From Pseudidiomarina atlantica (GTDB taxonomy: Bacteria > Pseudomonadota > Gammaproteobacteria > Enterobacterales > Alteromonadaceae): a stretch of DNA of 64,000 nucleotides. How positions within the stretch are numbered: position 1 is the stretch's first letter; every line of letters begins with the position of its first letter. The notes under the pieces are model-generated. The model was not told where the DNA came from. It saw nothing but the letters and a program-made list of their open reading frames with translations, and did no database searches. The stretch covers positions 124,001 to 188,000 of the forward strand of contig NZ_JPIN01000008.1 in NCBI RefSeq assembly GCF_000753735.1. The letters run 5' to 3'. Position numbers and translations under genes: made by a program. Positions 37,643 to 48,252 of the stretch are shown piece by piece.

Positions 37643-37664
37643 CGTTAATCCCATGGGATTAACG
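37643..37664. repeat. 22-base perfect palindrome in the tRNA-Ile leader
   Basis: CGTTAATCCCA is followed immediately by its exact reverse complement TGGGATTAACG. The palindrome lies between the predicted transcription start (near 37669) and the mature tRNA 5' end at 37630. As DNA it could bind a dimeric protein; as RNA it would form a leader hairpin upstream of the RNase P cut. Confidence 0.85.
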
Positions 37665-37675
37665 AAGCGGGCGCA

Positions 37676-37704
37676 AGTATATGAAATTTCGGCCCGCTTG
37701 TCAT
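37676..37704 (-). promoter_or_regulatory. strong sigma-70 promoter for tRNA-Ile
   Basis: On the minus strand ATGACA (37704-37699) and TATACT (37681-37676) are separated by 17 bases. A G+C-rich discriminator (TGCGCCCGC) follows, as in stringently controlled stable-RNA promoters. Confidence 0.72.
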
Positions 37705-37722
37705 GACCCCGAAGGGTAGAAA

Positions 37723-38517
37723 TTACAGTTTAATGTTGTAGAACTTGGCGGCGTTGCGCGCAAACACTTTGTCGATGGCGTCGGCGTCATCGAGTGCTTC
37801 GCAGACGGTGTCGATGTCGGTGACATTGAACGGACGCTCAGCGCGATTTGAAGGCAAGTCGGTGCCAAACATCAAGCAGTCAGGATTGGTTTGGTATAAC
37901 GCTTTGACGGCTTCGCTGACATTGACTTCGGTGCGACCGAAACCGCTGGCTTTGATATGCACGCCCGCTTCAGCGAGTTTGCGTACTTGCGACAAGCCAG
38001 AGCGTGCCATGCCCAGATGGTCGACTGACGCTTTCGGTAGCTTCACCAGCTTCGGCACGATCTCATCAAGTTCGCGGCTATCGACATACATTTCGAGGTG
38101 CCAACCAGCCAAGTCCCAAATACGTGTACCAAAATCAACCAGGTTATCCAAGCCGCTCACGACACCACGCTTTAAGTTAACGCGGATGCCACGTACGCCC
38201 ATGTCGCGCAACGACAAGATGCGTTCGTCGGACACCGTGCTCGGTAAGTTTGTGATCGCCACAAACTGGTCACCTAGTTGTTCCAACGCAGGCTTGAGGT
38301 ATTTTTGGTCGAACCCTTGAGAAGAGCCAGACACCACCACGCCACCCACGATGGGTAAATCACGAGTACGATGCTGATAATCCTCGACCGAAAACGGTGG
38401 CGGTAAAAAGCCTTGGTTTTCGATCAACGGGAACGCATCGTTATAGATGTGCAAATGCGCATCGATAATCCGACGAGGTTGTAACTTTTCTGACGTTTTC
38501 TCAACCGAATGAGTCAT
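37723..38517 (-). CDS. amidohydrolase-family protein
   Basis: TIM-barrel amidohydrolase (amidohydro_2 type) of 264 residues, probably cytoplasmic. Metal-binding residues are visible as DAHLHIYND near the N-terminus (HxH) and FGTDLPSNRAERPFN near the C-terminus (catalytic Asp). SVDHLGMARSG supplies a further histidine. Relatives include 2-pyrone-4,6-dicarboxylate lactonase and other lactone hydrolases or decarboxylases, but the substrate cannot be read here. The gene stands alone between the rpoD terminator and the tRNA promoter. Confidence 0.82.
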   Translation of the reverse strand: MTHSVEKTSEKLQPRRIIDAHLHIYNDAFPLIENQGFLPPPFSVEDYQHRTRDLPIVGGVVVSGSSQGFDQKYLKPALEQLGDQFVAITNLPSTVSDERILSLRDMGVRGIRVNLKRGVVSGLDNLVDFGTRIWDLAGWHLEMYVDSRELDEIVPKLVKLPKASVDHLGMARSGLSQVRKLAEAGVHIKASGFGRTEVNVSEAVKALYQTNPDCLMFGTDLPSNRAERPFNVTDIDTVCEALDDADAIDKVFARNAAKFYNIKL

Positions 38518-38607
38518 AAAGTATCCTTTTCAGCGAAATTAAGACCACCTTAACAAATTTGGCGGCTTATTTCACATCAGCGACATTTATAGTCACCACA
38601 GGTGAAT

Positions 38608-38645
38608 TATAAAAAAGCCCCGCAAGCATTGCTGTGCGGGGCTTT
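38608..38645 (-). terminator. rpoD intrinsic terminator
   Basis: On the minus strand AAAGCCCCGCA pairs with TGCGGGGCTTT around a ten-base loop and is followed by TTTTTT. It lies about 40 bases after the rpoD stop codon. Confidence 0.9.
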
Positions 38646-38686
38646 CGTGACAACTTACCGGGCCCGGTGTCGAGCGGTAACCCTGT

Positions 38687-40525
38687 TTATTCGTCGAGGA
38701 ACGACTTCAGTTGCTCCGAGCGACTTGGATGACGCAATTTGCGTAAGGCTTTGGCTTCGATCTGACGGATCCGCTCGCGCGTAACGTCAAACTGCTTGCC
38801 TACCTCTTCTAAGGTATGATCCGTATTCATGTCGATACCAAAACGCATGCGCAGTACTTTCGCTTCACGCTGGGTCAAACCACCGAGTACTTCGCGTACC
38901 GCATTGCGTAAGCTTTCTGAGGTTGCCGAGTCGACTGGCAAATCGAGGGTGGTATCCTCGATAAAGTCACCAAGATGCGAATCTTCATCGTCACCGATCG
39001 GTGTTTCCATCGAAATCGGTTCTTTGGCAATTTTCAGCACCTTACGGATCTTATCTTCCGGCATCACCATGCGCTCTGCCAGCTCTTCTGGCGTCGGCTC
39101 ACGGCCCATCTCTTGCAGCATCTGCCGTGAAATACGGTTAAGCTTGTTGATGGTTTCAATCATGTGTACCGGAATACGAATCGTCCGTGCTTGGTCAGCG
39201 ATTGAACGAGTGATCGCTTGGCGAATCCACCAAGTTGCATAAGTTGAGAACTTATAACCACGACGGTATTCGAATTTGTCGACCGCCTTCATCAAACCGA
39301 TGTTACCTTCTTGGATCAAGTCCAAGAACTGTAAGCCACGGTTGGTGTATTTTTTCGCAATCGAGATAACCAAACGTAAGTTGGCTTCCACCATCTCTTT
39401 TTTCGCACGGCGAGCTTTGGCTTCACCAATCGACATGCGACGGTTGATATCTTTTACTTTAGCAATAGTTAAGCCGGTCTCTTGCTCAACTTCAGCAAGC
39501 TTGGAGATACAACGCTCGATTTCACCACGCAACGCGGCCAGTGCATCTGCATAAGCATCGCCGCTATCGATAGCGGCATCCAACCATGCAGTGCTATTTT
39601 CGTTACCGGCAAAGGCTTTCATGAAAGCACGCTTCGGCATGTTTGCCTGTTCAACGCTCATTTTCATAATCAAACGCTCTTGCACACGCACACGATGCAT
39701 CATGTCACGCATGTCTTTTACCAAGCGGTCGAACTGCTTAGGTACCAGACGGAACTGTTTGAATAAATCGCTTAAAGCCTCAATTTCGGTGCGCGCTTTG
39801 GCACCGTCACGACCATACTTACTGATCGCAGCACGAGTTTTCTCATACTGGTCGCGCAACTCACCAAATTTCTGGCGCGCGAATTCTGGATCGATGCCGT
39901 TATCTGAGCTGTCATCGTCGTCATCGTCGTCATCGTCATCGTCGTCTTCGTCATCGAGCTCTTCTTGCGGCAGTTCAGAACCAACGTGCGTTGCCGCAAC
40001 AGGTGCTTCGTCAACTTCGTTCGGATCGATAAAACCAGAAATGATGTCCGTCAGACGCATCTCTTCGGCTTCGCATTGATCCCATTGATCTAATAGGAAC
40101 GCGATAGCTTCAGGATATTCAGCGACAGAACATTGAACTTGGTTAATACCCTCTTCAATGCGCTTCGCGATGTCGATTTCGCCTTCACGGGTGAGTAGCT
40201 CTACCGTACCCATTTCACGCATATACATACGCACCGGGTCAGTGGTACGGCCAATTTCACCGTCAACGCTTGCGAGTGCCGCCGCTGCTGCTTCCGCTGC
40301 ATCCTCGTCAGCTGTGTCTTCGCTCATCATCAATTCATCGGCATCAGGTGCGTTTTCGAACACTTTGATGCCCATGTCATTGATCATGGCAATGATATCT
40401 TCGATTTGATCGGAATCTACAATCTCAGAAGGTAAATGGTCGTTGACTTCAGAAAAAGTCAGGTAACCCTGCTCTTTTCCTTTGGCAATAAGAATTCTGA
40501 GTTGTGATTGACGACTCTGCTGCAT
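38687..40525 (-). CDS. rpoD: RNA polymerase primary sigma factor sigma-70
   Basis: Primary sigma factor of 612 residues, the same length class as E. coli RpoD (613). Region 1.1 starts [20 protein letters not shown]. Region 1.2 has [15 protein letters not shown]. Region 2 has [20 protein letters not shown] and [14 protein letters not shown]. Region 4 ends with the helix-turn-helix [20 protein letters not shown] and [16 protein letters not shown]. The non-conserved stretch contains twelve consecutive aspartates. It is the last gene of the rpsU-dnaG-rpoD unit, here separated from dnaG by a small lipoprotein gene. An AGGTGG ribosome-binding site precedes the ATG. Confidence 0.98.
   Translation of the reverse strand: MQQSRQSQLRILIAKGKEQGYLTFSEVNDHLPSEIVDSDQIEDIIAMINDMGIKVFENAPDADELMMSEDTADEDAAEAAAAALASVDGEIGRTTDPVRMYMREMGTVELLTREGEIDIAKRIEEGINQVQCSVAEYPEAIAFLLDQWDQCEAEEMRLTDIISGFIDPNEVDEAPVAATHVGSELPQEELDDEDDDDDDDDDDDDSSDNGIDPEFARQKFGELRDQYEKTRAAISKYGRDGAKARTEIEALSDLFKQFRLVPKQFDRLVKDMRDMMHRVRVQERLIMKMSVEQANMPKRAFMKAFAGNENSTAWLDAAIDSGDAYADALAALRGEIERCISKLAEVEQETGLTIAKVKDINRRMSIGEAKARRAKKEMVEANLRLVISIAKKYTNRGLQFLDLIQEGNIGLMKAVDKFEYRRGYKFSTYATWWIRQAITRSIADQARTIRIPVHMIETINKLNRISRQMLQEMGREPTPEELAERMVMPEDKIRKVLKIAKEPISMETPIGDDEDSHLGDFIEDTTLDLPVDSATSESLRNAVREVLGGLTQREAKVLRMRFGIDMNTDHTLEEVGKQFDVTRERIRQIEAKALRKLRHPSRSEQLKSFLDE
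39911..39946 (-). repeat. triplet microsatellite encoding poly-Asp in rpoD
   Basis: Twelve consecutive GAC/GAT codons (GTC/ATC on the plus strand) encode an aspartate run in the non-conserved region between 1.2 and 2.1 of sigma-70. Acidic residues are normal there, but an uninterrupted triplet tract could change length by slippage. Confidence 0.9.
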
Positions 40526-40639
40526 ACAGATCTACCACCTGTGATTTCAAATGGATAAACAATAACCGGTCTTAAATTGGGGAATCGAATTCAAGACCGG
40601 AAATTGTAGCAGAATATGCAGTTTTGAGCCAGAAATTAA

Positions 40640-41026
40640 TCAGTAAACTTGTGGGACCTGCTGTAGTGCAATCTCGCCAGAGCCCATTAAAACGCCGTCT
40701 TTAAAGACAACTGGAGTACATTCATCTTTGGTCGTATCACCATCGGCTTCTACGCGGTGGGTACGATAGTAAAATACGTCATAACGAACGCCATCTACGG
40801 TAACGCGGTCGGCAAAGTTTGGCGTGCCCATTTTTTCACGGACATGAGTTGTAGTGGCATTATCGTCTAACGCAGCAATCCACTGACGATTTTGCTCTTC
40901 TTGCTTGCGATAATCACTACTCGAATAGTCATAGTCGCCGTCGCCATCGGCCACAATAATACAGCCTTGCAAGCTTAAACATGCAGCTAAAACTATTGCG
41001 CCAGCGCTTAATTTACCTAAGGTCAT
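40640..41026 (-). CDS. DUF3192 lipoprotein inside the rpoD operon
   Basis: Small lipoprotein of 128 residues. The lipobox SLQGC at residues 18-22 is followed by an Asp/Tyr/Ser-rich linker (DGDGDYDYSSSDY). A folded domain starts RQWIAALDDNATTTHVREKMGTP and contains FYYRTHRVEADGDTTKDECTP, matching the DUF3192 family (SmpA/BamE-like style). It is on the same strand between dnaG and rpoD, an unusual place for an envelope gene. AGGAGA six bases before the ATG supports the start. Function is unknown. Confidence 0.82.
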   Translation of the reverse strand: MTLGKLSAGAIVLAACLSLQGCIIVADGDGDYDYSSSDYRKQEEQNRQWIAALDDNATTTHVREKMGTPNFADRVTVDGVRYDVFYYRTHRVEADGDTTKDECTPVVFKDGVLMGSGEIALQQVPQVY

Positions 41027-41113
41027 CGTTCTTCTCCTGTTCTTATACTTGATTACTTTTTTGCGTAAATGTTGCTAAATGAAATTATGAAAGGATTCAC
41101 GATGAATAAGAAG

Positions 41114-41229
41114 CAAAGTTGATGCCAACTTTGTAAGTTATTATTTTAAACTTTAAAATCAATACTTTATGACTTTCGTGTAATAACTTGCTGCAAAGTT
41201 GAATCAAGCAGATTAGCCAAATTGGCTAA
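41114..41229. repeat. cluster of inverted repeats between the lipoprotein gene and dnaG
   Basis: CAAAGTTG (41114-41121) is inverted at 41126-41133 across a four-base loop and appears a third time at 41194-41201. AAGTTATTA (41135-41143) pairs with TAATAACTT (41181-41189). TTAGCCAA/TTGGCTAA (41213-41229) overlaps the dnaG stop codon. The stretch is A+T-rich. It may hold the dnaG 3'-end processing site and a promoter for the lipoprotein-rpoD genes, but no clear promoter stands out. Confidence 0.6.
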
Positions 41230-42989
41230 CTTTTCGCGTCGGTTTTACGTTGACCCGCGCGATATTGCATTAATAGCATATACTCTTGCTTCTCGGCCTT
41301 ACTAAGCGGTGCTTCACGTTCTTTGGCGAGTAGTTCGTTAGCACGCTGTTCGATGAACTGGTCGATGAAGAACAAAAAGATATCGCAAAATTCTTGTACG
41401 ATATGGTCTTGATCGAGATGATGGTCCCAAGTCGCTAATTGTCGTAAGGGCTTTTCTTCCGGTCGCCCGCGCCACAGTTCGAGTAATTGCGCCGAGGTGA
41501 GATTCTGTTCATGGGTCTGCCGATGCAGCTCTAACAGTAACTCCATGCCTGGTAAATTCAGTCCTTTGAGCTCTTCATGGGGTGGCACTTCTTTACCGAG
41601 TTGCGGGTATTGAATCAGCAGTCCGATTGCGCGGCGAATCGGCGTGATTTTCACCGGCTCACGCTGGTTGCGCACAGCTTGCGGACGCTGCACTTGATCT
41701 GCGATCTGGGATACTTCACGTCGCAGCAGACGCGCGAGTTGCTCGAGCAAGGCATCACGATAGTAATCGCTCGCTAACTTCTCAATGAGCGGTTTGGCTT
41801 CTTTGAGTAATTTGGCGCGACCACTATCTTTGCTTAAATCGAGACTCTCGGTAAGGTGTGCGAAAAAGTAATGGGTAAAGCTCTGCGCCTCTGACAAGCG
41901 CTGCTTGAACGCTTCAGGGCCTTCTTTACGCACCAAGGTATCAGGATCTTCGCCATCGGGTAAGAATAGAAAGCTAAGCTCGAGGCCGTCAGTCAGCAAC
42001 GGCAGCGCATTTTCCAGCGCCCGCCAGGCAGCGTCACGGCCAGCTCGGTCGCCGTCGTAACAACACACCACTTTTTGCGTCGTACGAAACAGCATTTGCA
42101 ATTGTTCGGTAGTCGTTGCGGTGCCAAGTGATGCGACGGCAAAGTCGATACCGTGCTGTGCCAGCGCAACAACGTCCATATAGCCTTCAACAATCACCAC
42201 CTGCTCAAGCTGCCGATGTGCTTGTTTCGCCTCGTAAAAGCCGTAAAGCTCCCGTCCCTTGTGAAAAATTCGTGTTTCCGGAGAGTTAAGATACTTGGGT
42301 CCATCGCCTTCCAGAATGCGCCCACCAAAACCCACGACGCGACCGCGTCGATCACGAATAGGGAACATCACCCGATCGCGGAAAAAGTCATAATAACGGC
42401 CTGAATCATTGCGATTGCATAATTTCAGATCGACCAGTTGCTGGCGTGATCCTTGATCTTTACCCAAGGCTTTCAGCAGATCATCCCAACCATCGGGGGC
42501 ATAGCCAATTTGAAAAGCTTTCACGACTTCGCCGCTGAGACCACGGCCTTTTAGGTAGCTGACCACCTTGTCGGAGTTGCTGTGATGGCGCAATTGATGG
42601 GCGAAAAACTTCGCGGCATGCTCCATTTGCTGATAGTCATCCGCTGCTTGCTGGCGTTTGCGAGCCTCGGCTTGCGGATTAGCCGTGGTTTCACGCGGTA
42701 CCTCCAGCCCCAACATCGAGGCTAGCTCTTCAATCGCGTCGGGAAATTCGAGGCCATCATACTGCATCAAAAAATCAATCGCGTTACCGTGCTCACCACA
42801 ACCAAAGCAGTGATAAAACTGCTTGTCGGGGGCAACGGTAAAGCTTGGGGACTTCTCATTGTGGAAGGGACAACATGCTTGATAATTCCGCCCAGCTTTT
42901 TTCAGTGGCACCCGGCTGTCGACCACTTCGACAATGTCGGCGCGATCCAGCAGATCATGGATAAAGCTTTTAGGAATAAGGCCAGCCAT
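41226..42989 (-). CDS. dnaG: DNA primase
   Basis: Primase of 587 residues that lays RNA primers for replication with DnaB. The N-terminal zinc-binding domain has CCPFHNEKSPSFTV and QFYHCFGCG (Cys-His-Cys-Cys). The RNA polymerase domain has VVGFGGRIL, FHKGRELYG, the TOPRIM glutamate in VVIVEGYMDVVAL and CYDGDRAGRDAA. A helicase-interacting C-terminal domain follows. Length is close to E. coli DnaG (581). It is the middle gene of the macromolecular-synthesis operon, with a partial terminator between it and rpsU. Confidence 0.98.
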   Translation of the reverse strand: MAGLIPKSFIHDLLDRADIVEVVDSRVPLKKAGRNYQACCPFHNEKSPSFTVAPDKQFYHCFGCGEHGNAIDFLMQYDGLEFPDAIEELASMLGLEVPRETTANPQAEARKRQQAADDYQQMEHAAKFFAHQLRHHSNSDKVVSYLKGRGLSGEVVKAFQIGYAPDGWDDLLKALGKDQGSRQQLVDLKLCNRNDSGRYYDFFRDRVMFPIRDRRGRVVGFGGRILEGDGPKYLNSPETRIFHKGRELYGFYEAKQAHRQLEQVVIVEGYMDVVALAQHGIDFAVASLGTATTTEQLQMLFRTTQKVVCCYDGDRAGRDAAWRALENALPLLTDGLELSFLFLPDGEDPDTLVRKEGPEAFKQRLSEAQSFTHYFFAHLTESLDLSKDSGRAKLLKEAKPLIEKLASDYYRDALLEQLARLLRREVSQIADQVQRPQAVRNQREPVKITPIRRAIGLLIQYPQLGKEVPPHEELKGLNLPGMELLLELHRQTHEQNLTSAQLLELWRGRPEEKPLRQLATWDHHLDQDHIVQEFCDIFLFFIDQFIEQRANELLAKEREAPLSKAEKQEYMLLMQYRAGQRKTDAKS

Positions 42990-43059
42990 AGCGTGAGATT
43001 AAGTTCCGATTAAGTGCGAGATTCGGTTAGCGTGCAGCGATTGTAACCGTAAAAGTACA

Positions 43060-43094
43060 AATGAAAAAGCCGGAATACGTTTCCGTATTCCGGC
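43060..43094 (-). terminator. rpsU-dnaG intercistronic terminator/attenuator
   Basis: On the minus strand GCCGGAATACG pairs with CGTATTCCGGC around a four-base loop and is followed by TTTTT. In E. coli a terminator in the same place lets much more rpsU than dnaG be made. Confidence 0.9.
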
Positions 43095-43142
43095 CTCTTT
43101 AGCAGCGTAAAAGCTGAGCCTCTCGCTGACTAAGACTTAGGC

Positions 43143-43370
<228 letters not shown>

Positions 43371-43442
43371 TCAATGAAAATTCTGTTGTTGGGTTATCAA
43401 CACTGGCCATTAATTGACCAATACAATTAAAAATGGTGCTGA

Positions 43443-43471
43443 ATTGTAGCTAGTTCAGATCCTGATGTAAA
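43443..43471 (-). promoter_or_regulatory. sigma-70 promoter of the rpsU-dnaG-rpoD operon
   Basis: On the minus strand TTTACA (43471-43466) and TACAAT (43448-43443) are exactly 17 bases apart, each matching consensus at five of six positions. Transcription would start near 43436, giving a leader of about 78 bases. Confidence 0.8.
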
Positions 43472-43510
43472 GCCTGCGATCACTTTTATTTGAGTCGACC
43501 AAGAAGTGTT

Positions 43511-43589
43511 AATCGAGAGTGGAAGCGGTGAAACATAGTATCAGGCTGGTCGGCTAGAGGACTATGTTGGTGACTCACCGCTCCCGATT
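43511..43589. other. long stem-loop, possible structured RNA
   Basis: Nested pairings build one extended hairpin: AATCG/CGATT (43511-43515 with 43585-43589), AGCGGTGA/TCACCGCT (43524-43531 with 43575-43582) and AACATAGT/ACTATGTT (43532-43539 with 43561-43568). There is a six-base bulge and a 21-base apical loop. It matches no RNA family I recognise and the strand is not determined. Confidence 0.5.
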
Positions 43590-43753
43590 CGAAGAGGTCT
43601 GGCAAAGCTAAAGATTAGGATAGTTGATGTTTTATTTTTGTGTACGAATGATTGCATAATAATGCGCCAAACCGTGTCGCAGTAAAGTATTTCTCTGCTA
43701 AACTAGTGCAATATTCGCTAACTTACTCTGTCACAAAGTTTTTTGAGGCTTCC

Positions 43754-44404
43754 ATGGTCGATATTTTTGTTTTCCAGCTCACTTCTTTGTTCACCATGAT
43801 TAATCCCGTGGCCGCTATTCCGATTTATATTGCGCTGACCGAAGCCATGACTCCAAAAGCGGCGCGTTGGGTGGCGATGCGCGCATCAGTGACGGCGTTT
43901 ATTGCGCTCAGTGTATTTGCCCTGCTCGGCGAAGCAATTTTTAGCTTCTTCAGCATCTCGGTCAATGGCCTGCGGGTTGCCGGTGGTATCTTATTCTTTG
44001 TCATGGGGTTCGAAATGTTGCGCGGCCGCACAGTGCCGAAACGGGTCGATGGCGAAACCGACGGCGATTTCGGCTCGGACGTTGCGGTTACACCTATCGG
44101 CATTCCAATGATTGCCGGTCCCGGTGCCATCACCATGGTTATTTTGATGATTCAAGAAGGCAAAGCGACGGCGACTCCAACTATGGCCACTATGAGTCTG
44201 TTCGTAGCCATTTTTGTCGTGTGCTTATTAACTGCGGTGGTGTTAGCCAGTGGCCGCCAAATGCTGGCTAAATTGGGCCGGAGTGGCAGTAAGATCCTGA
44301 TGCGTTTGATGGGGCTTATCGTGATGCTGATCGCCGTTGAGTTCTTCTTCGCCGGCATCAAGCCTTACATTATCGATATCGCCCGAGCCATCCCTGCTGC
44401 TTAG
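43754..44404 (+). CDS. MarC-family membrane protein
   Basis: Integral membrane protein of 216 residues with six hydrophobic helices, of the MarC/UPF0056 (NAAT) family. It starts MVDIFVFQLTSLFTMINPVA; the NP in this first helix and IPMIAGPGAITMVI are family signatures. The frame is open to 43652, but the extra N-terminal residues are not hydrophobic, and GAGG is five bases before the ATG at 43754. The family was once linked to multiple antibiotic resistance; the substrate is unknown. It converges with tgt. Confidence 0.88.
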   Translation: MVDIFVFQLTSLFTMINPVAAIPIYIALTEAMTPKAARWVAMRASVTAFIALSVFALLGEAIFSFFSISVNGLRVAGGILFFVMGFEMLRGRTVPKRVDGETDGDFGSDVAVTPIGIPMIAGPGAITMVILMIQEGKATATPTMATMSLFVAIFVVCLLTAVVLASGRQMLAKLGRSGSKILMRLMGLIVMLIAVEFFFAGIKPYIIDIARAIPAA

Positions 44405-44424
44405 CACGGATGGCACGGGCCGTT

Positions 44425-46640
<2,216 letters not shown>

Positions 46641-46691
46641 ACGCCTTTACCGCTGCTATTTTGAGCGCGTACTTTACCTGTTTTGTGAGGC

Positions 46692-46718
46692 AAAAAAAAG
46701 CACGCCAGAAGGCGTGCT
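46692..46718 (-). terminator. terminator of the ECF sigma operon
   Basis: On the minus strand AGCACGCC pairs with GGCGTGCT around a four-base loop, followed by eight T residues. It lies about 35 bases after the stop codon of the coiled-coil gene and just upstream of queA. Confidence 0.9.
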
Positions 46719-46751
46719 AAACAGAGATGACAACCGACCAATTATGATCAG

Positions 46752-47672
46752 TTAAAAGCTATACGTCGTGGCTTTGCTTAACAGATCACTGGCATCACTG
46801 CATTTTTCGAGTTGCTGTTTGGTGAACACATAAATCTTATCGTTGCCACCTTGCGCACTATCGCCAGCCCCTTCAATCACGAAGCTAACATGCTCATCCT
46901 TTGGCAATGCGCGTAGCGTGCGGCCGTAGTCACAGAGCGTCGCGGCCATAGTTTGCTCGAAACGCGCCAAACGCTGCTGTAATTGCTCGGCACGCTTGGC
47001 TTTGCGTTGCTCTGATTTTTCCTCAATTTCGCGTCGTGCCGTCGCAATTTCAGCACGCGCCTCCGCGAGTGCCTTTTGCGTCATTTCGAGCTCTTCACGG
47101 GCTTGCTGTAATTCCTTGGTAATCACCTCGGCTTCATCCCCTTCGGCACTGCGCTGCGCAAGCTCAAGATCACGGATGCGACGGCGCAGTTCGCGCATTT
47201 CACCGGCATTTTCGCGGACATCGGCGGTAACTGTGCGAATTACGCGGATATTGCCCTTGCCATCGCCTTCTACGTCTTCGGTAATAATCTCGATATCATC
47301 GAGCGCATTCTGTGCTGCAGCGAGCCCGTCGGCAATCGCCAGTTCGATTTCCACACTATCGATGCCCTCAATGTCGACCATTGGCGGAGCCGGTGGCGCT
47401 GGAAAATCAGAGCTCAAGAAAATCATCTGGTGGCCGCCAAGATGGCTTCGATACACCACGCCCTGACCGGCTAGGTAATCAAAGTGCAAGCGTTCACGAA
47501 ATCCGTGACGACGACGATCATCGTTACTTTCCTGCTCCAGTGCAGTGGTAAAAATACTATTCATAATTTCGAGTTGTTTACGCAACTCATCGCGTTGTTG
47601 TTGGTCGGCATGCGCCGCAGTACTTGCTGCTAGCGCTACCGCAATGGCGGTAAAAGTCATTAATGTACGCAT
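46752..47672 (-). CDS. exported coiled-coil protein of unknown function
   Basis: Protein of 306 residues with a signal peptide (about 1-22, ending AAHA), so periplasmic. After a globular start (FDYLAGQGVVYRSH, FLSSDFPAPPAPP), residues of about 145-235 form a long, highly charged coiled coil. A small C-terminal domain (LCDYGRTLRALPKDEHVSFV, TKQQLEKC) has two cysteines. I recognise no family. AGGAG precedes the ATG. It is the third gene of an operon with an ECF sigma factor and a membrane anti-sigma-like protein, so it may be a sensor or an output of that system. Confidence 0.75.
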   Translation of the reverse strand: MRTLMTFTAIAVALAASTAAHADQQQRDELRKQLEIMNSIFTTALEQESNDDRRRHGFRERLHFDYLAGQGVVYRSHLGGHQMIFLSSDFPAPPAPPMVDIEGIDSVEIELAIADGLAAAQNALDDIEIITEDVEGDGKGNIRVIRTVTADVRENAGEMRELRRRIRDLELAQRSAEGDEAEVITKELQQAREELEMTQKALAEARAEIATARREIEEKSEQRKAKRAEQLQQRLARFEQTMAATLCDYGRTLRALPKDEHVSFVIEGAGDSAQGGNDKIYVFTKQQLEKCSDASDLLSKATTYSF

Positions 47673-47676
47673 GATG

Positions 47677-48252
47677 TTACTCCTGAGTTTGGTAGTCTTG
47701 GCTGCTATCTACGGTATTGGGTTCGATAAATTGTTCAGTGACTTGCGCTAATTGATACGCGAAATACACCTGGTCATCTTCACGTTGGGCATTGACATAG
47801 CGGATCAGATCTTCCATGTCTTGTTCGCGCTCGCTGCGATTAGTGGTCAGCACATAGTTCACTAGCTGCTGATTCGCGGCCGCTACGTCGTCACGAAAGT
47901 CTTCGCGCAAATTAGCGGCATAATTTGCCATTTGTAGTTGCTGTTCCGCTTGCAACTTACTCATTTGTTCGGTGACCGCAGCTTGCAATTGTTGTTCGCT
48001 CAAGCCGCCACCAAAGTACAGGTTAAAGCCTTGTTCGGTGACCTGTATCTGCAGTTGGCTGACGACTGCCAGTACTGCTAACAGCGAGCATGCAAACGAA
48101 GCAAGCGGCAGCAGCGGACGTTGCCACCAACGCAACTGCGTATGCTCACGACCGCGATAGGTCAACTCACGCGGCCATTCGGGGACCGCTTCTGCTTGCG
48201 TCGCTGCTGCGGTGTCATGCAACCACTGTTCGAAATGATGTTGTTTGCTCAT
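47677..48252 (-). CDS. single-pass membrane protein, probable anti-sigma factor
   Basis: Protein of 191 residues. A cytoplasmic N-terminus of about 45 residues leads to one membrane helix (about 46-67, LLPLASFACSLLAVLAVV). A Gln/Glu-rich periplasmic helical region follows. The topology and the ATGA overlap with the upstream ECF sigma gene are those of membrane anti-sigma factors. No zinc-binding HxxxCxxC motif is present, so it is not a ZAS-type anti-sigma. Function is inferred from position only. Confidence 0.7.
   Translation of the reverse strand: MSKQHHFEQWLHDTAAATQAEAVPEWPRELTYRGREHTQLRWWQRPLLPLASFACSLLAVLAVVSQLQIQVTEQGFNLYFGGGLSEQQLQAAVTEQMSKLQAEQQLQMANYAANLREDFRDDVAAANQQLVNYVLTTNRSEREQDMEDLIRYVNAQREDDQVYFAYQLAQVTEQFIEPNTVDSSQDYQTQE

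Noticed and set aside
39591-40079. 162-codon serine-rich open frame antisense to rpoD
   Set aside because: It mirrors the poly-Asp codons of rpoD and is low-complexity.
43511-43589. integron attC site
   Set aside because: The arms lack the GTTRRRY/RYYYAAC core pattern, and no integrase or cassette genes are present.
47677-48252. zinc-binding (ZAS) anti-sigma factor
   Set aside because: No HxxxCxxC motif is present; only topology and position suggest an anti-sigma role.
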